From assembly GCF_021134715.1 (NCBI RefSeq), contig NC_060021.1, forward strand, positions 9,270,501 to 9,334,500: DNA of 64,000 nucleotides. Reading direction: 5' to 3'. A program made the translations under genes and the position numbers. Of this stretch, positions 13,693 through 25,248 are shown one piece after another; position 1 is the first letter of the stretch, and every line of letters starts with the position of its first letter. The notes beneath the pieces are model-generated. The model saw only the letters and a program-made list of their open reading frames with translations, ran no database searches and was not told the origin of the DNA. Source of the DNA: Daphnia pulex. Its lineage: Eukaryota > Arthropoda > Branchiopoda > Diplostraca > Daphniidae.

Positions 13693-14525
13693 TGTTGTGT
13701 TGAGTGGTTGTCAAAATTTTCCTATTTTTCCATGAAAATTACCGATGAATTTATAAGTAAATTCAAGTTCGTTTCTGTGCAACTTGTTTGTGATGTGATT
13801 TATTCCGTATGTGTGCTGGATCAAATTCAAAATTCCTCAATCTAACCTGTAGGAAGGAACGGGAAAGGAAAGAGTAGTAGCCTACCATCACTACCACCAA
13901 ATCTTTGTTCTGCTGAATGCATCATGCAGTAAATACAGGTAAAAACTAATAATGTCTTAATCACAATTTTTTAAAATACTTGTTCTCAGATTTAGTTAAT
14001 ATTCGTTAGTTAATATTCGTCTAATTATCAGCAGTTTCTATTTATCTTGGTAGGTCACTACCCCAGTGTGGACATGTTTGTTTTTCTGAGCATATTTTTC
14101 AACAAATAATTCATTGACATACAATTATTCTTCTTCTTTCAGTTTAAAACTGTGATGTGATGTCATAGATTGTATTTTCGATCATAGGGAAAGCTATGAA
14201 AAATATAATATCATCTAGGCCATGGCTAATTTTCAGGTTTTTGCAGCAGCTTAAGAGAAGAATAAGAAAAAAATGCAGGGCACATACCAACATGTGTTGT
14301 ATTTTTCTGAATGTTAAACACGAGCAGTAGGTAGCCATTAACTTTAGTTTATTGGATGAATGTTGGAATATTTATTGACATATTTCCTTTAGATTCAACA
14401 TGACTAAATGTTTCATGCCAAAGTTAGTTGGAACTCAACTCACTGTATGTGCACTAACACAGATAACTGGTACTGTTGCCTTTCAGCCACAGGCAGGAAA
14501 ATTATTCTTTTCTTCAGAAAATTGT
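13693..14525 (+). repeat. Direct repeat copy 1 (degenerate gene fragment)
   Basis: This stretch is about 90% identical, in the same orientation, to 20591-21406 in the palindrome spacer. Both begin at TTGTGTTGAGTGGTTGTCAA and end at TTCTTCAGAAAATTGT. The last part of each copy holds a short exon-like frame preceded by a TTTCCTTTAG acceptor and starting ATG-ACT. In this copy the frame reads on as MTKCFMPKLVGTQL. The GT donor kept by copy 2 (GTAAGT) reads GTATTGG here, so the exon border looks lost. I do not recognise the protein. Confidence 0.7.
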
Positions 14526-15747
14526 ATTGGCTATTATCATCTGTCCTGATGATACAATCCGTTAAAGAGATGCGGAGTGAAGTTCTTTTTTCCAGTTCGG
14601 AGCAAATCTTTTTTGAAAAACTTCCCCTATAGTATCTGAACTTGCTTCAGTGGCCGTGCTCCCTTTTTGCTCCATAGACCGAGGCGAGAAGTTAGTTCCT
14701 CATTTGAATCTCTTCGACTTTTTCGTAGCTTACTACAATTGTTACTAAAAAAAAAATCTCGGCAATTGCAAGGTGGCTATCAATACTACGGTCTCATCAA
14801 GATATTGCATTAGCATAAATAGATCAATTGGATCATAGGCATTTCAAGTTTTTACGTCAAGTTGCTGAATAGACAACACCTTTTTAGCTAGGGATTCTCA
14901 TTGCATTCTTGACTAAATATTTTTATGAAATTTATCCAGCTAAAGTTTTCGGTGACATGGGTGCCTGTCGGTGCCTGTGACAATTGGAATAAAATGGTCC
15001 AATAATCCAGTAGGGCAACCTGTATCTTTCAAAACCAAGGAAATCCTATTAGCAAGGTAGTTAGGTATTATTAGGTTAAGGTGGTCTAGTATTATTAGGT
15101 AGAACGCTTTCTGAAAAAATGGTTTCTCAGTTGTTTCTATTGGTTGCTATTGTTATATTGTTTTAGTATCAGTTCCCATGACTAAAACAAATCCTAGCTC
15201 ACACCCCAGTAAAAAGGATAGCCTAGTCCGTGTTTGTAGTTCTGTTTCATAAAGTTTCTTTAAATTCAAACAAACCTACAATTACAAACTTTAGAAAGTG
15301 ATTTATGAGGGCCGGGCTGGCACTTTTAAAGTTGCAAACTAAACCTTTTATTACATTTTCTTTAAAATTAGCATTAATCTTTCAAGTCAGCTTTGATCTC
15401 TACACAATCTAAAGTTTTTGAGCTAGGGTCGGTCATAAAAAGTGCGTTTTATGGCAGATTTGCGTTTGCGAGTGTCTAAAGACTGGGTCTAAAGAACTGA
15501 ATTAGGATTGCTGTCGAGTTCCAACGCAGATGATAATAAACGAAAGTTTTGATATCGAAATTCCAGTTTGATGCAACCAATTATTTTTAATGTGTTTTAC
15601 AGGATGTTAATGACATGCCCTCGTGATGTCAACAAACAGACCGTCTTCGTCATACCTGAATAAGAGTGAAAGCAATAAGTCCGTACAAGATTTCCATCGT
15701 GGCCCCAATTCGTCGGCTTGGATTTAACCATTTATCAAACCTCTCTT
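14526..15747. other. Non-coding, no gene seen
   Basis: No frame of interest and no strong repeat within this stretch. It separates the direct-repeat copy from the 197-bp tandem units. Confidence 0.45.
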
Positions 15748-16326
15748 CAAAAGAATGTAGGTTTTTTGGTATTCATTTTGATATTGGTTGTTGTAGACCC
15801 ATTCCCCATTCCCCAGCAACGTAAACCTGCAGAAGGAAAGGCCAGTTTGCATGTCCTTTACGCTCGAAGGTCACGGGATATCATTATGTAAAACCTCACA
15901 AATGCTGTAGACTGTAGAGGTTGGGTGAGAAAGGTACGTGTTTCATCATTATCAAGCAGGTATAATCTCAACCATTTGGTATTCATTTTGATATTTGTTG
16001 ATGTAGACCCATCCCCAGCAACACCAACCTAAAGAAGAAAAGGCCAGTTTGCATTTTCTTCATGCTTGAAGGTCACGGAGATCATTATGTAAAACGTATC
16101 ATGCGACGGCGGAGAGGTTGGGTGAGAAAGGTACGTGTTTCATCATTATCAAGCAGGTATAATCTCAACCATTTGGTATTCATTTTGATATTTGTTGATG
16201 TAGACCCATCCCCAGCAACACCAACCTAAAGAAGAAAAGGCCAGTTTGCATTTTCTTCATGCTTGAAGGTCACGGAGATCATTATGTAAAACGTATCATG
16301 CGACGGCGGAGAGGTTGGGTGAGAAA
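15748..16326 (+). repeat. 197-bp tandem repeat, left outer end of palindrome
   Basis: Two units, 15933-16129 and 16130-16326, appear identical by eye. They run from GGTACGTGTTTCATCATTAT to GGTTGGGTGAGAAA with a 197-bp period. A third, clearly diverged unit precedes them at about 15748-15932. The same units appear in reverse complement at the outer end of the right arm. The second unit leads into the start of a further copy that is replaced by the promoter of the first Tyr-rich gene. Confidence 0.85.
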
Positions 16327-16392
16327 GGTACGTGTTTCATCATTATCAAACAGGCCCGCAAGGCTTAAGAGGTGAGGGTGATCAAAAAATCG

Positions 16393-16428
16393 TATATAAA
16401 GGAGAGAGAAAAGGCCAGAGACATCAGT
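16393..16428 (+). promoter_or_regulatory. TATA box and initiator of first Tyr-rich gene
   Basis: TATATAAA (16393-16400) is followed by the arthropod initiator TCAGT (16424-16428), with 33 bases from the first T of the TATA box to the initiator A. This is standard core-promoter spacing, so transcription should start near 16426. The second and third array members lack this TATA box. Confidence 0.6.
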
Positions 16429-17023
16429 CGAGTGAGCATCTCCGACACGGCAACAACTGCTGTGGCCTATCTGTCACTATCTGCCTTCTTCACCGTATTG
16501 CCAGTCGTTCGCATCCGTGGGTAAATATTCTGTTTTTTTTTTTTTACATTGAGATTGGTATCAATCCTACTTTTTTCTTTATTTGTGCATGTATTTAATG
16601 TTTGAATTTGTTTACTGTCTCGTTAATAAGGTGTCGTATGCTGTTGGGTGTTGTATCGTTGACGGCTGGGTCGACCACTGGTGTACCGATGTCTCCTGGG
16701 TATGGCGGAAGCAAAACCGCAACGCCGCCGCCGCCGCCTTGCTACCCAAAAACAACTTACACAACGACCAGTTACTGCACCGAGGTCTACAATTACTACT
16801 TAGGCACCGAAGTTTTACAACACAACTTACGCTGCCCCGAGCCACTACACTGACGTCCTGAAGTATTATTCTGCCCCGATTTACTACACCACCAAGGCGA
16901 CGGAGCATGACTACGCATGCTACCCCATCCTACTACACCGATGCTCCCAAGTATTACTCTGTTCTCAGCTTCTTATTGCGCCGGTTTTCCTAAAAACTAC
17001 TAAACCAACCAACCAAACCAACC
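16426..17023 (+). pseudogene. Tyr-rich secreted protein gene, left arm member 1 (degenerate, truncated)
   Basis: A first exon (16426-16520) ends at GTAAAT, and a second exon begins about 16631 after AATAAG. The second exon encodes a hydrophobic leader-like stretch (MLLGVVSLTAGSTTG) followed by GYGG and Pro/Tyr-rich sequence (CYPKTTYTTTSYC). The unit matches the Tyr-rich repeat type with YYTEAPKYY-like blocks; a structural or cuticle/adhesive role is inferred. The frame breaks near 16800, where TACTACTTAGGC replaces TACTACACTACTAAGGC in member 2. The presumptive exon-1 ATG is GTG here (16517) but ATG in the mirrored copy. The 3' part is missing and joins member 2 through an AACC-rich junction near 17000. 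Confidence 0.6.
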
Positions 17024-18058
17024 AGAGACATCAGTCGAGTGAGCATCTCCGACACGGCAACAACTGCTGTGCCCTATCTGTCACCATCTGCCTTCTTCAC
17101 CGTATTGCCAGTTCGCATCCATGGGTAAATATTCTGTCTCTACATGGAGTTTTCTATTAATGCCAATTATTTTCTGTTTGTTAAAATGCAAATTATTATT
17201 GATTATTAATGTTGAAATTGTTTAATGTCTAGATAATAAGGCTGTTGGGTGTTGTATCGTTGATTGGTGGGTCGACCACTGGTGTACTGATGTCTCCTGG
17301 GTATGGCGGATACCAAACCACATTGCCGCCGCCTTACTACCCAAAAGCAACTTACGCAACGACCAGTTCCTGCACTGAGGCCTACAAGTACTACACTACT
17401 AAGGCACCGGATACCACAACTTACGCTGCCCCTAGCCACTACACTGACGCCCTGAAGTACTCTGCCCCGAGTTACTACAGCACCAAGGCGACGGAGCATG
17501 ACTACGCATGCTGCCCCATCTTACTACACCGAGGCTTCTAAGTATTACTCTGTTCTCAGCTACTTATTGCACCGATTTTCCTAAATACTTTTCTGTTCCC
17601 AGCTGCTACACCGAGGCTCACCAAAACGGTCGAATACTACACCGAAGCGGTAAAGTACTACTCTGCCCCGATCTACACAACCATAACTGAGGCGGCCAAG
17701 TATTACGCAGTCCCGACTTACTACACAGAAGCTACTCTTTCGTGCTACGTTGAACAGAAATACTACACTGATGCTCCAGTTCACTGCACCACGACCTACG
17801 CTACACCGCAGCCCCCAAGTACTACACCGAAGAAGCCGCCTATTACACAACAACGTATGCTGCCTAGTTACTACACCGAGTCTTCCGAGTACTACATCAC
17901 TTAAGGCGCCGGAATTCTACACGTCTATGTATGCTGCCCATGCCTACTACACCGAGGCCCCGCATTACTACAACACTGAAGCGCTTTATAAGTACTACAC
18001 TACAACATACGATGCCCCGAGCTACTACACCTACGTCCCGAAGTATTACTGTGCGTAA
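17024..18058 (+). pseudogene. Tyr-rich secreted protein gene, left arm member 2 (frameshifted)
   Basis: Exon 1 has the same leader (AGAGACATCAGTCGAG) and ATG at 17121, with a GTAAAT donor at 17125. The coding frame resumes at about 17233 or 17241 with LLGVVSLIGGSTTGV, then MSPGYGGYQTTLPPPYYPKA, then repeated YYT/KYY blocks. The ATGG of exon 1 does not phase cleanly with the Tyr frame. The frame shifts after ATEHDYACC (near 17505) relative to the expected repeat, and several further shifts follow before TAA at 18056. No TATA box precedes this copy. I read it as a decayed member. Unrecognised ribosomal shifting or short introns cannot be excluded. Confidence 0.55.
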
Positions 18059-18060
18059 AA

Positions 18061-19080
18061 GGAGTCGTCAAAAAAAGAAGTCGTGCACGAACTGCAGTGC
18101 CCTATCTGTCACCAACTGCATTCCTCATCTTGTAAACGATTCGCCATTATGGGTAAATATTCTTATTTTTATATTGAGTTGTGTATCAATTCTGTTTTTT
18201 TTTTCTATTTGTTAATATGCCTGTTAATATATGGTATTAATGTTTAAATTTATTTACTGTTTAGACATCTATGGCGTCGTGCTCCTATTGTGTCTATTGT
18301 TCGTTGATTGGTGGGTCGACCGCTGGTGTAGCGATGTCTCCTTGGTAAGGCGGAAACCAAACCGCAACGCCGCCGCCTTCCTACACAACTTACGCAACGA
18401 CCAGTTCCTGCACCGAGGTCTTCAAGTACTACACCACTAAAACACCGGAGTTTTATACCACAACTTACTCTGCCCCGAGCCACTACACTGACGCCCTGAA
18501 GTATTACTCTGCCTCGAGTTACTACACCACCAAGACGACGGAGCAGGACTACGCATGCTGCCCCATTCTACTACACCGAGGCTCCCAAGTATTGCTCTAT
18601 TCTCAGCTCCTTATTGCACTAATTTTCCTAAGTACTACTCTGTTCCCAGCTGCTACACCGAGGCTCCCGCTGATTTCTCCACCAAAACGGTCGAATACTA
18701 CACCGAAGCGGTAAAGTACTTCTCTGCCCCGATCAACACAACCACAACTGAGGCGGCTAAGAATGACGCAGTTCCGACTTGCTACACCGAAGCTGCTCTT
18801 TCGTGCTACGTTGAACTGAAATACTACACTGACGCTGCTGCCTACTTCACCACGACCCACGTTACACCTAGCTACAACACGGCAGCCCCCAAGTGCTACA
18901 CCGAAGAAGCCGCATTTTACACAACCACGTAAGCTGCCTAGTTTACTACATCGAGGAATTTAAGTATTACCCTGCTCCAAACTACTACCAAACTGAGGTT
19001 CATATTTATTGCAATTCTCCCGATTATGCCACCACTACTCACGCTGCTCCGACCTTTACACCGAAGTTCTGAAGTATTTC
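18061..19080 (+). pseudogene. Tyr-rich secreted protein gene, left arm member 3 (frameshifted)
   Basis: A diverged exon 1 carries ATG at 18149 with donor GTAAAT at 18153, and exon 2 starts at about 18266 after GTTTAG. The Tyr-repeat frame includes FKYYTTKTPEFYTTTYSAP-like blocks and later VEYYTEAVKYFSAP and CYTEEAAFYTTT. It is interrupted by a TAA where members 1 and 2 read GYGG (near 18349) and by the same HDYACC-type shift (here QDYACC). The 3' end reads SGCVERLLKYKID then TGA near 19125 in one frame. The sequence is Tyr/Thr/Pro-rich and low complexity, with a secreted structural role inferred from composition only. Confidence 0.55.
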
Positions 19081-19129
19081 TCTGGATGTGTTGAAAGATT
19101 GCTGAAATACAAGATTGATTGATAAATCA

Positions 19130-20578
19130 CAAGTACATGTCTCTATTTTCTCCTCAAGTACCTTTCCTGTTGCTGATGATTGCATGATGTGAGAAAATAT
19201 TTCTGAGTGCTATGTAAACTTACAAATAATTGATCTTGCAAAATACAACAATAAAAATTCAAACTCATGTTTTACACTTTTATAATATTCAAACTATTCA
19301 CTTTTTTTATAAATTATTTTCTATCATTAAAATTCTAAGTCCAACAAACAATATTTTTATGAAATCAAAGTCCACACACCTATTTATTTCTGCTAAGTCC
19401 AGACTTTTGTTTTTGAAAAAAAATTTAAAAAAATTCCCCCTACACAAAGTTTTTAAAAAAGTTTCGCGAAAAATTCATTCGGATATTTTATTGCAAATAT
19501 TTATTTTATTTGAATATTTTATTTCATACAAATGTTTTTTTATAATATTTACATTCATTTATTTTTCCTGTGGCCCCCAGGAGGGGGGGCCTGTCGCTTT
19601 CTCTACCGCGAAAATAACATGATGCAAGTTATATGCAAGTTATTATTTGTTTGGCGCAGAAAGCTTGTTTAATCTAGCAGTTCTCGACTGTGTCAAACCT
19701 GATATTGATCAGGTTGCCTCAGTCGTATACTGCATGATTGAATGAAAACTCGAAAGACAACACATCAAACTTTTAAGTCAGCACCCAGTTAACGCAGAGC
19801 AATTTCATGGCATGGATGAAAACGACAACACAAAAATTGTTAAGTCAGGAACCCAGATGGAACAGCTCAGCTACAACAGCACAGCAACTTCTGGATTACA
19901 CTGCAACCGCATGCTGCATACAAGGGTTCAATCTGTCTTCGTCACACCTTTCACCATTTGGCTGCAACAAGGTAACCAACAGCGTTGAAGAAGTGTTTGT
20001 TATACCTATTTAAGAAAAGAAAATTATTTTCGAGAAACACAACTGTGTACACATGCATACTCATTTTAACAAAAGAATACAAAGAGTAACAGAAGACTAC
20101 GCAGCCCAACAGAATGACTTTGATATCTGATTCAAAATTTCTATAGTAGCGGAGCAAATTGGTCTACTCTCTAGTCATGTTATCTAAAACTGTAATTTTG
20201 TAAGACATTTGATTAAAATAATTACTTTTTGCTGTTGCATGGGATGAGACGTACGTCTAAGAACGGGCAGCGAGACACACGAGGCACGCCATTTCGGAAA
20301 TGTACAGGCACTTCCAAGTCTGAGTTGAATGATTTTGCAAATTGGTTTCTACGTGCTAAATCACCTGTAAATTTTCACATCAACATTTTACATTCAATAA
20401 AAATAGGAAATTGACAATAAATACCTTTTAATTTTCATCGTGAGAAACGTCACAACCAACAACCCATTTCTGCTGCGTCTTGGAACAAAATGGCCGATAA
20501 GCGTCCCTGAAGACACTCGCGCTACCTGGTGGACATTATTTCAGCCACTTATTCACAGCCACCTGTTGACAGCCATTA
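19130..20578 (+). other. Inner part of left palindrome arm, no gene recognised
   Basis: After the Tyr-rich array the arm holds an AT-rich stretch (19.2-19.55 kb), a G-rich GAGGGGGGGCC patch near 19585, and about 0.9 kb of mixed sequence. The frames here (130, 68 and 61 codons) have no similarity I recognise, and each recurs identically on the other arm. The stretch may belong to a mobile element, but no ends, transposase or reverse transcriptase are visible. Confidence 0.5.
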
Positions 20579-21690
20579 CTCATTAGATAATTGTGTTGAG
20601 TGGTTGTCAAAAGTTTTCCTATTTTTCCATGAAAATTACCGATGAATTCATAAGTAAATTCAAATTCGTTTCTGTGCAAATTGTTTGTGATGTGGTTTAT
20701 TCCGTATGTGTGCTGGATTAAATTCAAAATTCCTCAATCTAACCTGTAGGAAGGAACTGGAAAGGAAACAGTAGCATACAAGTTGCCTACCATCACTAAC
20801 ACCAACTCTTTTATTATAAATCTTCGTTCTGCTGAATGCATCATGCAGTTAATACAGGTAAAAACCAAAAATGTCTTAGTCACAATTTTTTAAAATACTT
20901 GTTTCCAGACTAGTTAATATTCGTCTAATTATCAGCATTTTCTATTGATCTTGGTAGGTCACTACCCCAGTGTGGACATGTTTGTTTTTCAACAAATAAT
21001 TCATTGACATACAAGTATTCTTCTTTCGGTTTTAAACTTTTATTTGATGTCATAGATTGTATTTTCTGTCATAGGGAAAACTATGAAAAATATCATATCA
21101 TCTTGGCCAATCTTCAGGTTTATTGCAGCAGCTTAAGAGAAGAATATGAACAAATGCAGGGCAAATACCAACATGTGTTGTATTTTTCTGAATGTTAAAC
21201 ACAAGCAGTAGGTAGCCATTAACTTTAGTTTATCTGATTAATGTTGGAATATTTATTGACATATTTCCTTTAGATTCAACATGACTAACTGTTTGATGCC
21301 AAAGTTGGTTGGAACTCAACTCACTGTACGTACTCTAACACAGAAAACTGGTGCTGTTGCCTTTCAGCCACAGGCAGGAAAATCATTCTTTTCTTCAGAA
21401 AATTGTAAGTTTAATTTTTTGTCTTGACCCCCCCCCCCCCCAACACTTTCTGTTAATATTATAGATTTTTATGTTGAAAGAGTTACAAAGTGTGAAAAGC
21501 TAACTAAAAACTTTGTGTATTTGTGTCATAGGGAAAGCTGCTGGAGTAATCTGGTGTTCATGCTCATTTGATTCATTTCGTGCCAGCTAGTGAAAGCCGA
21601 AAGGCATGTCAATTCAATTGAGTTGCTCCGTGCTGTCTCGAAGCAAGCAATCCAGCCGTTGCGTTCAGTCATTTGGAACAGGAATCTAAT
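20579..21690. other. Palindrome spacer (about 1.1 kb)
   Basis: Unique single-copy sequence between the arms, so the inverted repeat cannot fold flush. Most of it is the second copy of the 0.8-kb direct repeat. The remainder (21407-21690) starts with the GTAAGT of an exon-like unit and a C-tract near 21430, and contains no recognisable gene. Confidence 0.85.
20591..21406 (+). repeat. Direct repeat copy 2 with intact exon-like unit
   Basis: This matches 13693-14525 in direct orientation. Here the exon-like piece at about 21275-21405 is bounded by TTTCCTTTAG and GTAAGT. It encodes MTNCLMPKLVGTQLTVRTL followed by TQKTGAVAFQPQAGKSFFSSEN, a start resembling a mitochondrial presequence or an N-terminal exon. 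I find no convincing next exon in the spacer. It is probably a duplicated 5' fragment of a gene elsewhere. Confidence 0.65.
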
Positions 21691-23191
21691 GGCTGTCAAT
21701 AGGTGGCTGTGAATAAGTGGCTGAAATAATGTCCACCAGGTGGCGCGAGTGTCTTCAGGGATAGGGAAGAACAGTGGCCATTTTGATCCAAGACGCAGCA
21801 GGAAATGGGTTGTGAGTTGTGACGTTTCTCACGATGAAAATTAAAAGGTATTTATTGTCAATTTCCTATTTTTATTGAATGTAAAATGTTGATGTGAAAA
21901 TTTACAGGTGATTTAGCACGTAGAAACCAATTTGCAAAATCATTCAACTCAGACTTGGAAGTGCCTGTACATTTCCGAAATGGCGTGCCTCGTGTGTCTC
22001 GCTGCCCGTTCTTAGACGTACGTCTCATCCCATGCAACAGCAAAAAGTAATTATTTTAATCAAATGTCTTACAAAATTACAGTTTTAGATAACATGACTA
22101 GAGAGTAGACCAATTTGCTCCGCTACTATAGAAATTTTGAATCAGATATCAAAGTCATTCTGTTGGGCTGCGTAGTCTTCTGTTACTCTTTGTATTCTTT
22201 TGTTAAAATGAGTATGCATGTGTACACAGTTGTGTTTCTCGAAAATAATTTTCTTTTCTTAAATAGGTATAACAAACACTTCTTCAACGCTGTTGGTTAC
22301 CTTGTTGCAGCCAAATGGTGAAAGGTGTGACGAAGACAGATTGAACCCTTGTATGCAGCATGCGGTTGCAGTGTAATCCAGAAGTTGCTGTGCTGTTGTA
22401 GCTGAGCTGTTCCATCTGGGTTCCTGACTTAACAATTTTTGTGTTGTCGTTTTCATCCATGCCATGAAATTGCTCTGCGTTAACTGGGTGCTGACTTAAA
22501 AGTTTGATGTGTTGTCTTTCGAGTTTTCATTCAATCATGCAGTATACGACTGAGGCAACCTGATCAATATCAGGTTTGACACAGTCGAGAACTGCTAGAT
22601 TAAACAAGCTTTCTGCGCCAAACAAATAATAACTTGCATATAACTTGCATCATGTTATTTTCGCGGTAGAGAAAGCGACAGGCCCCCCCTCCTGGGGGCC
22701 ACAGGAAAAATAAATGAATGTAAATATTATAAAAAAACATTTGTATGAAATAAAATATTCAAATAAAATAAATATTTGCAATAAAATATCCGAATGAATT
22801 TTTCGCGAAACTTTTTTAAAAACTTTGTGTAGGGGGAATTTTTTTAAATTTTTTTTCAAAAACAAAAGTCTGGACTTAGCAGAAATAAATAGGTGTGTGG
22901 ACTTTGATTTCATAAAAATATTGTTTGTTGGACTTAGAATTTTAATGATAGAAAATAATTTATAAAAAAAGTGAATAGTTTGAATATTATAAAAGTGTAA
23001 AACATGAGTTTGAATTTTTATTGTTGTATTTTGCAAGATCAATTATTTGTAAGTTTACATAGCACTCAGAAATATTTTCTCACATCATGCAATCATCAGC
23101 AACAGGAAAGGTACTTGAGGAGAAAATAGAGACATGTACTTGTGATTTATCAATCAATCTTGTATTTCAGCAATCTTTCAACACATCCAGA

Positions 23192-24211
23192 GAAATACTT
23201 CAGAACTTCGGTGTAAAGGTCGGAGCAGCGTGAGTAGTGGTGGCATAATCGGGAGAATTGCAATAAATATGAACCTCAGTTTGGTAGTAGTTTGGAGCAG
23301 GGTAATACTTAAATTCCTCGATGTAGTAAACTAGGCAGCTTACGTGGTTGTGTAAAATGCGGCTTCTTCGGTGTAGCACTTGGGGGCTGCCGTGTTGTAG
23401 CTAGGTGTAACGTGGGTCGTGGTGAAGTAGGCAGCAGCGTCAGTGTAGTATTTCAGTTCAACGTAGCACGAAAGAGCAGCTTCGGTGTAGCAAGTCGGAA
23501 CTGCGTCATTCTTAGCCGCCTCAGTTGTGGTTGTGTTGATCGGGGCAGAGAAGTACTTTACCGCTTCGGTGTAGTATTCGACCGTTTTGGTGGAGAAATC
23601 AGCGGGAGCCTCGGTGTAGCAGCTGGGAACAGAGTAGTACTTAGGAAAATTAGTGCAATAAGGAGCTGAGAATAGAGCAATACTTGGGAGCCTCGGTGTA
23701 GTAGAATGGGGCAGCATGCGTAGTCCTGCTCCGTCGTCTTGGTGGTGTAGTAACTCGAGGCAGAGTAATACTTCAGGGCGTCAGTGTAGTGGCTCGGGGC
23801 AGAGTAAGTTGTGGTATAAAACTCCGGTGTTTTAGTGGTGTAGTACTTGAAGACCTCGGTGCAGGAACTGGTCGTTGCGTAAGTTGTGTAGGAAGGCGGC
23901 GGCGTTGCGGTTTGGTTTCCGCCTTACCAAGGAGACATCGCTACACCAGCGGTCGACCCACCAATCAACGAACAATAGACACAATAGGAGCACGACGCCA
24001 TAGATGTCTAAACAGTAAATAAATTTAAACATTAATACCATATATTAACAGGCATATTAACAAATAGAAAAAAAAAACAGAATTGATACACAACTCAATA
24101 TAAAAATAAGAATATTTACCCATAATGGCGAATCGTTTACAAGATGAGGAATGCAGTTGGTGACAGATAGGGCACTGCAGTTCGTGCACGACTTCTTTTT
24201 TTGACGACTCC
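23192..24211 (-). pseudogene. Tyr-rich secreted protein gene, right arm member 3
   Basis: Mirror copy of 18061-19080 with identical predicted translations and the same internal stop and frameshift. The shared lesions mean either that the gene was already broken before the arms formed or that conversion has copied them. Confidence 0.55.
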
Positions 24212-24213
24212 TT

Positions 24214-25248
24214 TTACGCACAGTAATACTTCGGGACGTAGGTGTAGTAGCTCGGGGCATCGTATGTTGTAGTGTAGTACTTATAAAGCGCTTCAGTGTT
24301 GTAGTAATGCGGGGCCTCGGTGTAGTAGGCATGGGCAGCATACATAGACGTGTAGAATTCCGGCGCCTTAAGTGATGTAGTACTCGGAAGACTCGGTGTA
24401 GTAACTAGGCAGCATACGTTGTTGTGTAATAGGCGGCTTCTTCGGTGTAGTACTTGGGGGCTGCGGTGTAGCGTAGGTCGTGGTGCAGTGAACTGGAGCA
24501 TCAGTGTAGTATTTCTGTTCAACGTAGCACGAAAGAGTAGCTTCTGTGTAGTAAGTCGGGACTGCGTAATACTTGGCCGCCTCAGTTATGGTTGTGTAGA
24601 TCGGGGCAGAGTAGTACTTTACCGCTTCGGTGTAGTATTCGACCGTTTTGGTGAGCCTCGGTGTAGCAGCTGGGAACAGAAAAGTATTTAGGAAAATCGG
24701 TGCAATAAGTAGCTGAGAACAGAGTAATACTTAGAAGCCTCGGTGTAGTAAGATGGGGCAGCATGCGTAGTCATGCTCCGTCGCCTTGGTGCTGTAGTAA
24801 CTCGGGGCAGAGTACTTCAGGGCGTCAGTGTAGTGGCTAGGGGCAGCGTAAGTTGTGGTATCCGGTGCCTTAGTAGTGTAGTACTTGTAGGCCTCAGTGC
24901 AGGAACTGGTCGTTGCGTAAGTTGCTTTTGGGTAGTAAGGCGGCGGCAATGTGGTTTGGTATCCGCCATACCCAGGAGACATCAGTACACCAGTGGTCGA
25001 CCCACCAATCAACGATACAACACCCAACAGCCTTATTATCTAGACATTAAACAATTTCAACATTAATAATCAATAATAATTTGCATTTTAACAAACAGAA
25101 AATAATTGGCATTAATAGAAAACTCCATGTAGAGACAGAATATTTACCCATGGATGCGAACTGGCAATACGGTGAAGAAGGCAGATGGTGACAGATAGGG
25201 CACAGCAGTTGTTGCCGTGTCGGAGATGCTCACTCGACTGATGTCTCT
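24214..25248 (-). pseudogene. Tyr-rich secreted protein gene, right arm member 2
   Basis: Mirror copy of 17024-18058 with identical translations, including the ATEHDYACC frame change. Its exon-1 ATG is kept. Confidence 0.55.

Larger units (their letters stand above)
15968..20578 (+). repeat. Left arm of giant inverted repeat (about 4.6 kb)
   Basis: Every base checked between about 16.0 and 20.41 kb pairs with its reverse complement at position 42272 minus x, with no indel. This was confirmed at 16011/26261, 16332/25940, 19230/23042 and 20229/22043. Predicted translations on the two arms are identical throughout. Identity drops in the innermost about 150 bp (20.45-20.58 kb), where a 7-base length difference shifts the pairing sum to 42265. 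At the outer end it decays within the 197-bp repeat. One single-base difference is at 16517 (G) versus 25755 (A on the gene strand). Confidence 0.95.

Noticed and set aside
16426-19080. Overlapping long frames on the opposite strand of the Tyr-rich array
   Set aside because: They are shadows of the repeat composition (Val/Gly/Arg-rich complements of Tyr/Thr codons).
19230-23042. Mirror-image frames of 130, 68 and 61 codons in the inner palindrome arms
   Set aside because: Identical on both arms only because the DNA is. No similarity or splice support suggests a gene.
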